This document shows, in pieces, positions 1-8,258 of a stretch of DNA of 64,000 bases (the first letter of the stretch is position 1; each line of letters starts with the position of its first letter). The notes beneath the pieces are model-generated. The model worked only from the letters and a program-made list of their open reading frames with translations, had not been told where the DNA came from and did no database searches. The DNA is taken from NCBI RefSeq assembly GCF_017876095.1, contig NZ_JAGINM010000024.1:1-64000 (forward strand). Direction: 5' to 3'. This stretch comes from Azospirillum agricola (lineage in GTDB: Bacteria > Pseudomonadota > Alphaproteobacteria > Azospirillales > Azospirillaceae). Position numbers and translations under genes: made by a program.

Positions 1-2
1 AC

Positions 3-83
3 GCCTGGAACGCGCTCATCGCCGAAACCGGCCGCATCAAATCCCTCTGCTTCCCGCCTTGGCTCCAGAAGGTCATTTCATAG
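3..83 (+). CDS. C-terminal end of an IS630-type transposase (partial)
   Basis: An open frame enters from the left edge and stops with TAG at 81-83, giving the last 26 residues of a protein. The ending (AWNALIAETGRI, then KSLCFPPW) resembles the C-terminus of IS630-family transposases, where a conserved AWN-RI-S---PW pattern follows the DDE domain. The catalytic residues lie outside the window, so activity cannot be judged. The IS end and its inverted repeat cannot be located with confidence in the bases that follow. Confidence 0.6.
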   Translation, partial: AWNALIAETGRIKSLCFPPWLQKVIS

Positions 84-163
84 GAGAGGCGGTATGAGGG
101 CCGGCTTGATTGGGACGGTGCCCCGGAGATGGCCGTTCTCAGACCAACTGGCATTTCCCTTTT

Positions 164-254
164 CGTCATGCCCGGCCTTGTGCCGGGCATCCACGGCCGC
201 GAATCGTGACGAAAGGGTTGCGCGTGGATGACCGGGACAAGCCCGGTCATGACG
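164..254. repeat. REP/BIME-like pair of palindromic units in opposite orientation
   Basis: Two imperfect palindromes flank a short spacer. Unit one (164-195) reads CGTCATGCCCGGC-cttgt-GCCGGGCATCCACG. Unit two (223-254) is an inverted copy whose reverse complement begins CGTCATGACCGGG and ends ATCCACG. The asymmetric ends CGTCAT and ATCCACG give each unit a direction, and the two face each other as in BIMEs. A third copy is at 55115-55145 and a related CATCCCCGC palindrome is at 8475-8496. No REP-associated tyrosine transposase is present in the window. Confidence 0.75.
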
Positions 255-258
255 AAGC

Positions 259-286
259 TTGGAGAAGACCAAGCGACGCGGATAAA
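259..286 (+). promoter_or_regulatory. Possible sigma70 promoter for the candidate sRNA
   Basis: TTGGAG at 259-264 and GATAAA at 281-286 are separated by 16 bases. This would start transcription near 293, just before the structured region that ends in the terminator at 397-425. There is no reading frame to serve downstream on this strand. The match is moderate and nothing supports it beyond its position. Confidence 0.35.
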
Positions 287-292
287 ACCAGT

Positions 293-425
293 TTCAGAAT
301 GCGGACACGACGAAACGCGCGATGCTCTTGCGAACATCGCGCGCGGCTCTCGACCGGGAGTCGGATTCGTCGTGCAGGCGTCCTGGAAATCTTACCGGCG
401 GAACGGCGATGCGTTCCGCCTTTTT
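293..425 (+). ncRNA. Candidate structured small RNA with three-way junction and intrinsic terminator
   Basis: The stretch folds on paper into a three-way junction. A 9-bp closing stem (306-314 with 366-374, CACGACGAA/TTCGTCGTG) encloses a perfect 9-bp hairpin (316-324 with 335-343, loop of ten) and a 5-bp hairpin (347-351 with 356-360). It is followed by a textbook terminator on the same strand (397-420 plus five T). No protein-coding frame is convincing here, and the next gene, rpmB, is convergent, so this is not a leader. It matches no RNA family I recognise. The strand choice rests on the T-tract. The 5' end is inferred from a moderate promoter at 259-286. Confidence 0.45.
397..425 (+). 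terminator. Intrinsic terminator ending the candidate sRNA
   Basis: A perfect 9-bp stem GGCGGAACG/CGTTCCGCC (397-405 with 412-420) closes a six-base loop and is followed directly by TTTTT at 421-425. Read on the minus strand the bases after the stem are not T-rich, so it does not look like the terminator of rpmB. Confidence 0.8.
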
Positions 426-447
426 CAGCACACCGAACGTGGAGAGA

Positions 448-750
448 TCAGGCCGCGGCGGCCTGGGCCTTCTCCGTGGCCTTGGCGATGCGGCGCTTCA
501 CGCGGCGGGCGTCGTCGCTCAGCACCGCGTCCTTGGCGTCGAGCAGGAAGGCGTCGAGGCCACCCTTGTGCTCGATCGAGCGGATCGCGTGCACCGAGAG
601 GCGCAGACGCACCAGCGAACCCAGCGCGTCGCTCAGCAGCGAGGTGTCCTGGAGGTTCGGCTGGAAGCGACGACGATTCTTGTTGTTGGCATGGCTGACG
701 TTGTTGCCAAACTGCGTGCCTTTGCCAGTCACGGAGCACCGACGTGCCAT
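448..750 (-). CDS. rpmB: 50S ribosomal protein L28
   Basis: This 100-residue protein is the ribosomal large-subunit protein L28. The start MARRCSVTGKG, the N-terminal VSHANNK-RRF motif and the overall length fit the alphaproteobacterial L28 family, which is slightly longer than the E. coli protein (78 residues) through a C-terminal extension, here ending in an Ala-rich tail. The gene stands alone; in many bacteria it pairs with rpmG, which is not adjacent here. A strong promoter lies at 820-849. It converges on the candidate sRNA at 293-425. Confidence 0.97.
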   Translation of the reverse strand: MARRCSVTGKGTQFGNNVSHANNKNRRRFQPNLQDTSLLSDALGSLVRLRLSVHAIRSIEHKGGLDAFLLDAKDAVLSDDARRVKRRIAKATEKAQAAAA

Positions 751-819
751 CGGACTAATCCTTTACTTTAGAGCAAATGAAACCCGGTAACGGACGGAGA
801 GCCGCCCGAAGGAGGCCGC

Positions 820-849
820 TATATAGTCGAACAAAAGAGGAGCCGTCAA
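820..849 (-). promoter_or_regulatory. sigma70-type promoter of rpmB
   Basis: On the minus strand TTGACG (849-844) and TATATA (825-820) are separated by 18 bases, a near-consensus promoter as expected for a ribosomal protein gene. Transcription would start near 813, giving a leader of about 60 bases that includes a short GC-rich hairpin. Confidence 0.75.
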
Positions 850-951
850 GGACGGATCCGCGAGAACAATCCACGAAAACCGGAGTCCCCGCGGAGTCGA
901 GCCGGGCGCCGTCTCTCTCCTGCGAAAGGAGACGGCGCGCCGGCCCGAGTC

Positions 952-1653
952 TCACTCGACGGTCGAGGCGGCCTTGATCGCGGACTTGGACGCCGCCGTC
1001 TTGGGACCGCGACGCAGCGGGGCCTTGGCCGCCGGCGCCACCACCGCCTCGGGCGGCTTCACCACGGCCGGCGCCGCCTCGGCGACGGGGGCCGGCGCCA
1101 GCTCCTCGACGACGGCCGCGATGACGGCGGCCTCCGGAGCGGCGGCCTCCGGAACGGCGGCCTCGGCCACCGGCTTGGGCGCCTCGACGGCCGGAGCGGC
1201 TTCGGGCACCGGGGCAGCGACGGGTTCGGGAGCCGGCGCCACGGCCTTCGCCACGACCGGCGTGGGCGCCGCCACGGGAGCTGCGACCGGAGCCGCCAGC
1301 GGAGCCGGGACCGGCGCGGCGGCGGGCTTGACCGGCAGCGGAACAGCCGACACCTCGGCGGCGATCTTGCTGGAGACGTCGAGGAAGCCCTGGACGCCTT
1401 CGGTGACGCGGGCCTGGGTGGCGCTCAGCCACTCGCGCTGCAAGGCGGCGAGATCGGCCGGCGAACGGACCTTGCCGAACCCGGCGGCCAGGCGGCCGGC
1501 GTCGCTCACCGAGGCGGTGACCCCGTCGAACCAGCGGCGGTAGCCGTCCTGCACCAGCCCGGCGACGCGGGCGGACTTGGCGGCGCCGGTCTCGGCGTTG
1601 GACTTGGCGAGGCTGCCGGCTTGCGCGAAGAGGTCGAGGAAATTGACGGTCAT
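952..1653 (-). CDS. Phasin family protein with Ala/Pro-rich tail
   Basis: A 233-residue protein whose first ~110 residues are amphipathic and helical (FLDLFAQAGSLAKSNAETG, then a conserved-looking W-DG region). This is typical of phasins, which coat polyhydroxyalkanoate granules. The second half is low complexity, built of Ala, Pro and Val in repeats such as APVAAP, and ends with a basic KTAASKSAIKAAS segment. Such an AAKPA-type basic tail is seen in granule proteins that also bind DNA or polymerase; that role is inferred. The ATG at 1653 has a GGGAG site 9-10 bases upstream; upstream frames are arginine-rich and unlikely. No PHA synthase is nearby. Confidence 0.75.
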   Translation of the reverse strand: MTVNFLDLFAQAGSLAKSNAETGAAKSARVAGLVQDGYRRWFDGVTASVSDAGRLAAGFGKVRSPADLAALQREWLSATQARVTEGVQGFLDVSSKIAAEVSAVPLPVKPAAAPVPAPLAAPVAAPVAAPTPVVAKAVAPAPEPVAAPVPEAAPAVEAPKPVAEAAVPEAAAPEAAVIAAVVEELAPAPVAEAAPAVVKPPEAVVAPAAKAPLRRGPKTAASKSAIKAASTVE

Positions 1654-1843
1654 GGCGTTTTGTCTCCCGTAGACGGACACAGGCTTGGCGGAAACGGAAA
1701 GGCCGCTCCGGCGAACCCCAGGAGACCGCGGGCAACCGTCGCCCAAGCGTCTTCGCAGACGCTCCTTTCCCGCCCATGACAGACTACCCATGCGAGTGCT
1801 GCAAGGCAACCGAATTGTTGCGGTGCAACATAAGCGTTACGGT

Positions 1844-2878
1844 CTAGTCGGTTAGGGTCCCGTTCGCCGATTCGCCGAGAAAGCGCGCCAGCAGGGCGCG
1901 CGCCGCCGTGGTCGGGATGGCGTCGCCGCCGGTCACGCCGGCCTCGATGCGGGCGAGGTCGGCGCGCACCGCCGGGTGGGCGCGGAAGCGGTCGATCAGC
2001 GTCTCGCGGATCTCGCTCCACAGCCAGGCGCGGGCCTGTTCGGCGCGGCGGCCGGCGCGCTGGCCGTTGGCCTCGGTGACCGCCTTGTGCTCGCCGATGG
2101 TGTTCCAGATCGAATCGATGCCGATCTTGTGGACCGCCGAGCAGCTCAGCACCGGCACCCGCCAGTCGCCGTGGCGCAGCAGGGTCAGGGCGTGGCGGTA
2201 GTCCGCGACCGTATGCCGCGCCGTGGCGGCGAGGTCGCCGTCGGCCTTGTTGACGACGACGAGGTCGGCCAGCTCGACGATGCCTTTCTTGATGCCCTGC
2301 AACTCGTCGCCGCCCGCCGGCAGCAGCAGCAGCATGAACAGGTCGACCATGTCGGCGACGGCGGTTTCCGACTGCCCGACCCCGACCGTCTCGACGATGA
2401 TGACGTCGAAACCGGCGGCCTCGCAGATCAGCATCGCCTCGCGGGTGCGGCGCGCCACCCCGCCCAGGGTGGAACCGGCCGGCGAGGGGCGGATGAAGGC
2501 GTCGGGATCGCGCGACAGATCGACCATCCGCGTCTTGTCGCCGAGGATCGAGCCGCCGGTGCGCTGCGACGACGGATCGACCGCCAGCACCGCGACCTTG
2601 TGGCCCAACCCGATGACGTGCAGCCCGAACGCTTCGATGAAGGTGGATTTCCCCACCCCCGGCACGCCGGAAATGCCGAGCCGCACCGAGTTGCCGGTGT
2701 GCGGCAGCAGCTCCGCCAGCAGCGCGTCGGCGGTGTCCCGGTGGTCGGGGCGGGTCGATTCGATCAGCGTGATGGCGCGGGCCAGCGCGCGGCGGTCCCC
2801 GGCGCGCACCGCGGCGGCGAGCTGGGCCGCCGTGGGTTGGGTGAGGTTTGGCATGGTCGCGGCGGTCATCGTCGTCAT
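1844..2878 (-). CDS. meaB: Methylmalonyl-CoA mutase-associated GTPase MeaB (ArgK family)
   Basis: This G3E P-loop GTPase (344 residues) protects and reloads adenosylcobalamin-dependent methylmalonyl-CoA mutase. Visible motifs are the Walker A loop GVPGVGKST (71-79), the switch segment ETVGVGQSE (164-172) with the Walker B region before it, and NKAD (211-214) for guanine recognition. Length fits the family. The mutase itself is not in the window. Three in-frame ATGs (2878, 2869, 2854) compete and none has a strong ribosome site; the first is used here. It lies 16 bases after the heme oxygenase gene and may share its transcript. Confidence 0.92.
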   Translation of the reverse strand: MTTMTAATMPNLTQPTAAQLAAAVRAGDRRALARAITLIESTRPDHRDTADALLAELLPHTGNSVRLGISGVPGVGKSTFIEAFGLHVIGLGHKVAVLAVDPSSQRTGGSILGDKTRMVDLSRDPDAFIRPSPAGSTLGGVARRTREAMLICEAAGFDVIIVETVGVGQSETAVADMVDLFMLLLLPAGGDELQGIKKGIVELADLVVVNKADGDLAATARHTVADYRHALTLLRHGDWRVPVLSCSAVHKIGIDSIWNTIGEHKAVTEANGQRAGRRAEQARAWLWSEIRETLIDRFRAHPAVRADLARIEAGVTGGDAIPTTAARALLARFLGESANGTLTD

Positions 2879-2894
2879 CGTCGGGACCGCCACC

Positions 2895-3497
2895 CTACCC
2901 GCGCGCCGGCTTCGGAGAAAGCCCCGGAGAGGCGTCCGGGGAAAGCCCGTGCCCGGCGTTCCCCGTCCAGCGCTCCAGCGCGGCGAACAGGGCCACCGCC
3001 GTGCCGCAGGCGACACGGAGCGCCGCCGGATCCGCCAGCTCCTCCTCCAGCCGGACCAGCAGCGCCTTCCAGGCGCCCGCCATGTCCAGCCCGTCGGAGG
3101 CGAGGAAGCGCGCGCCACGCCCGGCGTCGTACCCCAGCGCGCGGGTGATCCCCGGCAGCATCGCCCGCCCGCCATGGGCCGAGCCGTCCAGCACGTAGCG
3201 CGCGGCCAGCCGCGCCGGGGCGCCGTCGAGCGGCGGCAGGCCCGTCATCAGCGGCAGCGCGTCCGGGTCGGCGCCCAGCACCGCCAGATCGTCGCGCAGC
3301 CGTTCCAGCCGCGCCGCGCCGCCGTCGCCGAGCGCGCGCTCCACCGGGGCGTGGAAACCGTAGAGGACTCCCAGCGCCGCGCGGTACTGCGCCGCCGTGA
3401 TGTCCGGCCGCAGCAGCGGCTGGAGGATCGCCGCCCGGTCGAGCCGGTCATGGATGTCCTTCGTCGATTCGCGCAACGCCTGCCGTGCCGGCCCCAT
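2895..3497 (-). CDS. Heme oxygenase (biliverdin-producing type)
   Basis: A 200-residue all-helical protein of the bacterial heme oxygenase family, which opens heme to biliverdin, iron and CO. The N-terminal STKDIHDRLD segment places His16 where the proximal heme ligand lies, and the Y-F-H region near residue 45 fits. The start at 3497 has AAGGAG nine bases upstream. Relatives often sit beside bacteriophytochromes and supply their chromophore; no phytochrome is seen here, so iron recycling or supply to a distant phytochrome are both possible. It lies between the Atm1-type exporter and meaB, all on one strand. Confidence 0.8.
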   Translation of the reverse strand: MGPARQALRESTKDIHDRLDRAAILQPLLRPDITAAQYRAALGVLYGFHAPVERALGDGGAARLERLRDDLAVLGADPDALPLMTGLPPLDGAPARLAARYVLDGSAHGGRAMLPGITRALGYDAGRGARFLASDGLDMAGAWKALLVRLEEELADPAALRVACGTAVALFAALERWTGNAGHGLSPDASPGLSPKPARG

Positions 3498-3520
3498 GCG
3501 GAAGAACTCCTTGGATATCC

Positions 3521-5410
3521 TCAGGTGGGGGCGAGGACGCCGGGGATCGGCGCCGGCCCCGAATCGGGCCCCTGGCCAAACCCCTGGCCGGATTCCTGCT
3601 GGCGCGACCACAGGGCCGCGTAGGCGCCGCCGGCCGCCAGCAGCTCCAAATGGCGCCCGCGCTCGATCACCCGCCCGGCCTCCAGCACCAGGATCTCGTC
3701 GGCGTCGATCACGGTGGACAGCCGGTGGGCGATCACCAGCGTGGTGCGGCCGCGGCTGACCTCGCGCAGGTTGGCCTGGATTTCCCGCTCGGTGTGGGTG
3801 TCGAGCGCGCTGGTCGCCTCGTCGAACAGCAGGATCGCCGGATTCTTCAGGATGGTGCGGGCGATGGCGACCCGCTGCTTCTCGCCGCCCGACAGCTTCA
3901 GCCCGCGCTCCCCCACCATGGTCTGGTAACCGTCGGGCAGCGCCATGATGAAGTCGTGGATGTGGGCGAGCCGCGCCGCCCGCTCGACCTCCGCCGGGCT
4001 GGCGCCGGCCCGCCCGTAGGCGATGTTGTAGAAGACGGTGTCGTTGAACAGCACCGTGTCCTGCGGGACGATGCCGACGGAGGCGCGCAGCGACGCCTGC
4101 GTCACGTCGCGGATGTCCTGGCCGTCGATCAGCACCCGCCCGGCGCTCACGTCGTAGAAGCGGAACAGCAGCCGGCTGATGGTGGATTTCCCCGCCCCCG
4201 ACGGTCCGACGATGGCGACCGTCCTGCCCGCCGGCACGGTGAAATCGACCCCCTTCAGGATCGGCCGGCGCGGGTCGTAGCCGAACTCGACCCCCTCGAA
4301 GCGCAGCTCCGCCCCGGCGATCGCCAGCGGCGCGGCGCCCGGCCGGTCGGCGACCTCGCGGTCGACCGCCAGCAGCTTGACCATCGCTTCCAGGTCGGTC
4401 AGCGACTGCTTGATCTCGCGGTAGACCACGCCGAAGAAGTTCAGCGGCTGGTAGAGCTGCAACAGATAGGTGTTCACCAGCACGAAATCGCCGAGCGACA
4501 TGGTTCCCCGCACGATGCCGCTGGCGGCCATGCCCATCACGACCGCCAGCCCGAGCGAGATGATCGCCGACTGCCCGACGTTCAGCAGCGACAGGCTCTG
4601 CTGGCTGCGCACGGCCGCCTTTTCATAGGATTGCAGCGCGCCGTCGTAGCGCCTGGCCTCATGCTCCTCGTTGCCGAAATACTTGACGGTCTCGTAGTTC
4701 AGCAGGCTGTCGATCGCCTTGGTGTTGGCCACGCTGTCGGTGTCGTTCATCACCCGGCGGAACTGGATGCGCCATTCCGACACGAAGAAGGTGTAGAGGA
4801 TGTAGCCCGCCACCGTGACGAAGGTGGCCAGCGCGAACCAGCCGTCGAACAGCGCCCACAGCACGCCGCAGACCAGCGCGATCTCGACCAGCGTCGGCAC
4901 GATGGAGAACAGGGCGTAGCGCAGCAGCGCCTCGATGGCGCGGGTGCCGCGCTCCAGAGAGCGGGTCAGGCCGCCGGTCTGGCGCTCCAGGTGGAAGCGC
5001 AGCGACAGCGCGTGCAGATGGCGGAACACCGACAGGGCGACCCGGCGGATGGTGCGCTGCGCCACCGTGGCGAAGACCGCGTCGCGCAGTTCGGCGAAGA
5101 CCAGCGAGGTGACGCGGGCGAGGCCGTAGGCGATGATCAGCCCGAGCGGGATCGTCACCGCGGCGCCGGAGGCGCCCCCCGAGGCGATCGGCGTCAGCGC
5201 GTCGATGGCGTGCTTGTAGAAGATCGGCACATAGACGTTGGCGACCTTGGCCCCGACCAGCAGCAGCATGGCGACGACCACGCGCACCCGCGTCTCCAGC
5301 GAATCGCGCGGCCACACATAGGGAAGCAGCGAGCGGATCGCAGCGAGATCGCCGCCGGGCCGGGGCTGGAACGGGCCGTCGCCGGCGGAGGGGGGAAGGG
5401 ATCGGCGCAT
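3521..5410 (-). CDS. Atm1-type ABC exporter (fused permease and ATPase)
   Basis: A 629-residue half-transporter with six membrane helices (about 25-310) fused to an ATPase. Walker A is GPSGAGKST, the signature is LSGGEKQRV, Walker B is ILLFDEATSALD, and the H-loop is IAHRLSTV. The N-terminal VWPRDSLETRVRV and the KVANVYVPIFYKHAID segment match the Atm1/HMT1 class, which exports glutathione-linked sulfur or metal conjugates from the cytoplasm and supports iron-sulfur and metal homeostasis. The dimer is the working unit. Neither the ATG at 5410 nor a TTG at 5422 has a clear ribosome site. The downstream heme oxygenase is 23 bases away, suggesting an iron/heme-related unit. Confidence 0.88.
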   Translation of the reverse strand: MRRSLPPSAGDGPFQPRPGGDLAAIRSLLPYVWPRDSLETRVRVVVAMLLLVGAKVANVYVPIFYKHAIDALTPIASGGASGAAVTIPLGLIIAYGLARVTSLVFAELRDAVFATVAQRTIRRVALSVFRHLHALSLRFHLERQTGGLTRSLERGTRAIEALLRYALFSIVPTLVEIALVCGVLWALFDGWFALATFVTVAGYILYTFFVSEWRIQFRRVMNDTDSVANTKAIDSLLNYETVKYFGNEEHEARRYDGALQSYEKAAVRSQQSLSLLNVGQSAIISLGLAVVMGMAASGIVRGTMSLGDFVLVNTYLLQLYQPLNFFGVVYREIKQSLTDLEAMVKLLAVDREVADRPGAAPLAIAGAELRFEGVEFGYDPRRPILKGVDFTVPAGRTVAIVGPSGAGKSTISRLLFRFYDVSAGRVLIDGQDIRDVTQASLRASVGIVPQDTVLFNDTVFYNIAYGRAGASPAEVERAARLAHIHDFIMALPDGYQTMVGERGLKLSGGEKQRVAIARTILKNPAILLFDEATSALDTHTEREIQANLREVSRGRTTLVIAHRLSTVIDADEILVLEAGRVIERGRHLELLAAGGAYAALWSRQQESGQGFGQGPDSGPAPIPGVLAPT

Positions 5411-5671
5411 GGCTGGGGACAATCGCGGCTTGGATGCGGAACGGGAAACGGAGGCACGAGAAGGCGTAACCTAGGCGCCGCAGGGCGTCCGTCAAAGGGC
5501 GGGCCATCAAATCGTCTTCATTCCTGCCCTGAAAAAATCATCACGGCGTCGCGCCGCACCACCGGGATCCCGATTTTTCCGCGCGATTTGGCAACGGAAT
5601 GGAAACCATATCGGCCTATTCTGCCCGCGCGTCGCAGCGCGACCCGAACCGCAGATCAAGGCTTTTCGACC

Positions 5672-8149
5672 ATGCAGAACGCCAGTTTCGCCGGCCGCTT
5701 CAAAGTGGGCACCCGCATCCATTTCGGCTTCCTGCTGATCCTCGCCCTCCTCGGGCTGGTCGCGGTCTTCGGGGTCCGCGCGCTGACCGGGGTCGAGGCC
5801 GGCTTCAACCGCTACGCGGCGATCTCCGACAACTCCCTGAACATCAGCGAGCTGGACGGCGACGTGTCGGACATGCGGCGCAACGTCGTGAACTACTCCT
5901 TCTCCGGCAACAACGCGCTGATCGAGGCGGTCCGCACCCAGCAGGCCAAGCTGGCCCAGACCCTGCGCACCGTCCGCGAAGCGATCCAGGATCCCGGCCG
6001 CCGCGCCAACCTCGACCGGATGATCCAGCTCTTCGACAGCTACATGGCCAACTTCGTCAAGCTGACCGAGATGCGCGAGCGCCGCGACCGGCTGTACGAC
6101 CAGGATCTCCTGCCCATCGGCAACAAGGCGCGCGAGAACATCAGCCAGATCGTCGCCGCCGGCCTCGCCGACGGCGACTTCGAGTCGGCCGCCGCCGCCG
6201 GCGTGGTGATGGAAAAGCTGATGGTGTCGCGCATCAGCGCCCTGCACTTCGTGTCCAACCCGTCGGACAAGGCACTCGACGAGGTCAAGACCCGCAACGC
6301 CGATTTCCGCAGCGCCATCGCCGCCTTCGCCGAGCGCCAGACCAACCCGGCCCGCAAGCGGCTGGCGGAGGAGACGGCGCAGCTCGGCGTGCGCTACCTC
6401 GACACCGTCAACGGCCTGTCGAACGTGGTGACCGAGTCGCAGTTCCTCGCCTTCACCACCATGGTCAACGAGGCGGAGCAGTTCGCCGAGCTCGTCAACC
6501 GCACCGTCGCCTCGCAGAACGAGGCGCGGCTCCAGGTCCAGAACACCATGAAGGCGGACACCGCCGACACGGTGACGCTGGTCACCGGGCTGGCGGTCGG
6601 CGCCTTCGTGATCGGCCTGCTGATCGCCTACTTCACCGCCCGCTCGATCGTGAAGCCGGTGGTCAGCATGACCCACACCATGACCGACCTCGCCGCCGGC
6701 AACCTGACCGTGATCGTCCCCGCCCTGTCCAACCAGGACGAGATCGGCGAGATGGCCAAGGCGGTGCAGGTGTTCAAGGACAACGCCATCGAGAAGAAGC
6801 GGATGGACGAGGCCGAGCGCGACCGGCTGGAGGCCGAGCGCCGCGCCGCCGAGGCCCAGCGCGCCCGCGAGCACGCCATCGGCGAGGAGATCGCCAACCT
6901 GATCGACGCCGTGTCGAAGGGCGACCTGGAGCGCCGCATCGACCTGGCCGGCAAGGACGGCTTCTACAAGACCATGTCGGAGGGCATCAACCGCCTGACC
7001 GACACGGTGGAGAGCGTCATCGCCGACCTGGGCGAGGTGCTGAGCGCGCTGGCCCAGGGCGACCTGAACCGCCGCGTCACCCGCGACTACCAGGGCGCCT
7101 TCCAGCAGGTGAAGACCGACGTCAACGCCACCTCGGTCAAGCTGGCGGAGATCGTCGGCCAGATCACCCAGGCCGCCGACACCATCGCGTCCGCCGCCGC
7201 CGAGGTCTCGCTGGGGTCGAGCGACCTCGCCGACCGCACCGAGCAGCAGGCCTCCTCGCTGGAGGAGACCGCCGCCAGCATGGAGGAGCTGGGCGCCACC
7301 GTCCGTTCCAACGCCGACAACGCCCAGCGCGCCAACGTCATGGCGGCCGAGGCCCGCACCGCCGCCGAATCGGGCAACGGCGTCACCGGCTCGGCGATCG
7401 ACGCGATGCGGCGGATCGAGGAGTCCAGCCGCAAGATCACCGACATCATCGGGGTGATCGACGAGATCGCCTTCCAGACCAACCTGCTGGCGCTGAACGC
7501 GGCGGTCGAGGCGGCGCGGGCCGGCGACGCCGGGCGCGGCTTCGCGGTGGTCGCCCAGGAGGTCCGCCAGCTCGCCCAGCGCTCCGCCCAGGCGTCCAAG
7601 GAGATCAAGGGCCTGATCCTCGACAGCGACGCCCAGGTGAAGGACGGCGTCGATCTGGTCCGCAAGGCCGGCAGCGCCCTGGAGGGCATCGTGTCGGGCG
7701 TCCATCAGGTCGCCTCGCTGATCGCCGAGATGGCTTCCGCCTCGGCCGAGCAGGCGACCGCGCTGGACGAGATCAACTCGACCGTCGCCAGCATGGACGA
7801 GATGACCCAGAAGAACGCCGCCCTGGTCGAGGAGACCACCGCCGCCGCCCAGGCGATGAGCGGTCAGGCCGGCGACCTGAAGGGGCTGATCGGCTTCTTC
7901 AAGCTGGAGCAGACCGGCGAGTACCGTCCGGTCGCGGCCCAGGCCGCCCACGCCTCGGCCGCGTCGGCCAGCCAGTTCCGCCGCGCCGTCGCCCCGACCC
8001 GCCCGGCTCCGGCCAAGGCGGCGGCCAAGCCCGCCGCGAAGCCGGCCCTGCGCCCGGTGACGGCCTCCCGTCCGCCGGTCCAGACCGCCGCGCCGGCCAG
8101 CGTGCTGAAGCACAGCGTCAACGACGACGACGATTGGAAGGAATTCTGA
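5672..8149 (+). CDS. Methyl-accepting chemotaxis protein with large helical sensor domain
   Basis: An 825-residue chemoreceptor. A first membrane helix at about 15-37 is followed by a long helical periplasmic domain (~38-300), of the size and composition of the helical bimodular (HBM) type. A second membrane helix is at about 302-322 and a HAMP domain follows. A charged coiled coil rich in Glu, Arg and Ala leads to a second HAMP-like unit, and the signalling domain covers ~500-770. The kinase-contact tip reads GRGFAVVAQEVRQLAQRSA near residue 620. The tail is Ala/Pro-rich and lacks a CheR-binding pentapeptide of the NWETF kind. AAGG sits nine bases before the ATG. A strong terminator follows at 8187-8230. 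Confidence 0.95.
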   Translation: MQNASFAGRFKVGTRIHFGFLLILALLGLVAVFGVRALTGVEAGFNRYAAISDNSLNISELDGDVSDMRRNVVNYSFSGNNALIEAVRTQQAKLAQTLRTVREAIQDPGRRANLDRMIQLFDSYMANFVKLTEMRERRDRLYDQDLLPIGNKARENISQIVAAGLADGDFESAAAAGVVMEKLMVSRISALHFVSNPSDKALDEVKTRNADFRSAIAAFAERQTNPARKRLAEETAQLGVRYLDTVNGLSNVVTESQFLAFTTMVNEAEQFAELVNRTVASQNEARLQVQNTMKADTADTVTLVTGLAVGAFVIGLLIAYFTARSIVKPVVSMTHTMTDLAAGNLTVIVPALSNQDEIGEMAKAVQVFKDNAIEKKRMDEAERDRLEAERRAAEAQRAREHAIGEEIANLIDAVSKGDLERRIDLAGKDGFYKTMSEGINRLTDTVESVIADLGEVLSALAQGDLNRRVTRDYQGAFQQVKTDVNATSVKLAEIVGQITQAADTIASAAAEVSLGSSDLADRTEQQASSLEETAASMEELGATVRSNADNAQRANVMAAEARTAAESGNGVTGSAIDAMRRIEESSRKITDIIGVIDEIAFQTNLLALNAAVEAARAGDAGRGFAVVAQEVRQLAQRSAQASKEIKGLILDSDAQVKDGVDLVRKAGSALEGIVSGVHQVASLIAEMASASAEQATALDEINSTVASMDEMTQKNAALVEETTAAAQAMSGQAGDLKGLIGFFKLEQTGEYRPVAAQAAHASAASASQFRRAVAPTRPAPAKAAAKPAAKPALRPVTASRPPVQTAAPASVLKHSVNDDDDWKEF

Positions 8150-8186
8150 GCGCCGCCCTCCCCCATTACGGAAGCGGCCATTAACG

Positions 8187-8230
8187 AAACGGTGGCGATT
8201 GGCGTGGTCCAATCGCCACCGTTTTCGTTT
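8187..8230 (+). terminator. Intrinsic terminator after the chemoreceptor gene
   Basis: A 16-bp stem (8187-8202 with 8209-8224), beginning AAACGGTGGCGATTGG, has a six-base loop and runs into GTTTTCGTTT. The AT pairs at its base make it usable in both directions. It lies between the chemoreceptor and the small lipoprotein gene, so the latter probably has its own promoter or depends on read-through. Confidence 0.85.
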
Positions 8231-8258
8231 GAGCCTTCATCCTGCTTGGGGAGTCACC

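Noticed and set aside
897..946. Hairpin GCGCCGTCTC/GAGACGGCGC after the phasin gene, considered as a terminator
   Set aside because: No T-tract follows on either strand, so only a stabilising hairpin can be claimed.
5592..5610. TTGGCA...TGG pattern upstream of the chemoreceptor, considered as a sigma54 promoter
   Set aside because: The -12 element TGC is missing and the spacing is wrong.
3485..5671. Long open frame on the plus strand that runs into the chemoreceptor
   Set aside because: It is the antisense of the Atm1-type gene kept open by GC-rich codon bias; the true start of the chemoreceptor is at 5672 with a ribosome site and the receptor's first membrane helix.
5507..8212. A 900-codon frame opposite the chemoreceptor
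   Set aside because: Its residues mirror the receptor's codons (Ala/Gly/Asp/Arg/Val/Leu bias) and no domain is visible; typical of antisense frames in high-GC DNA.
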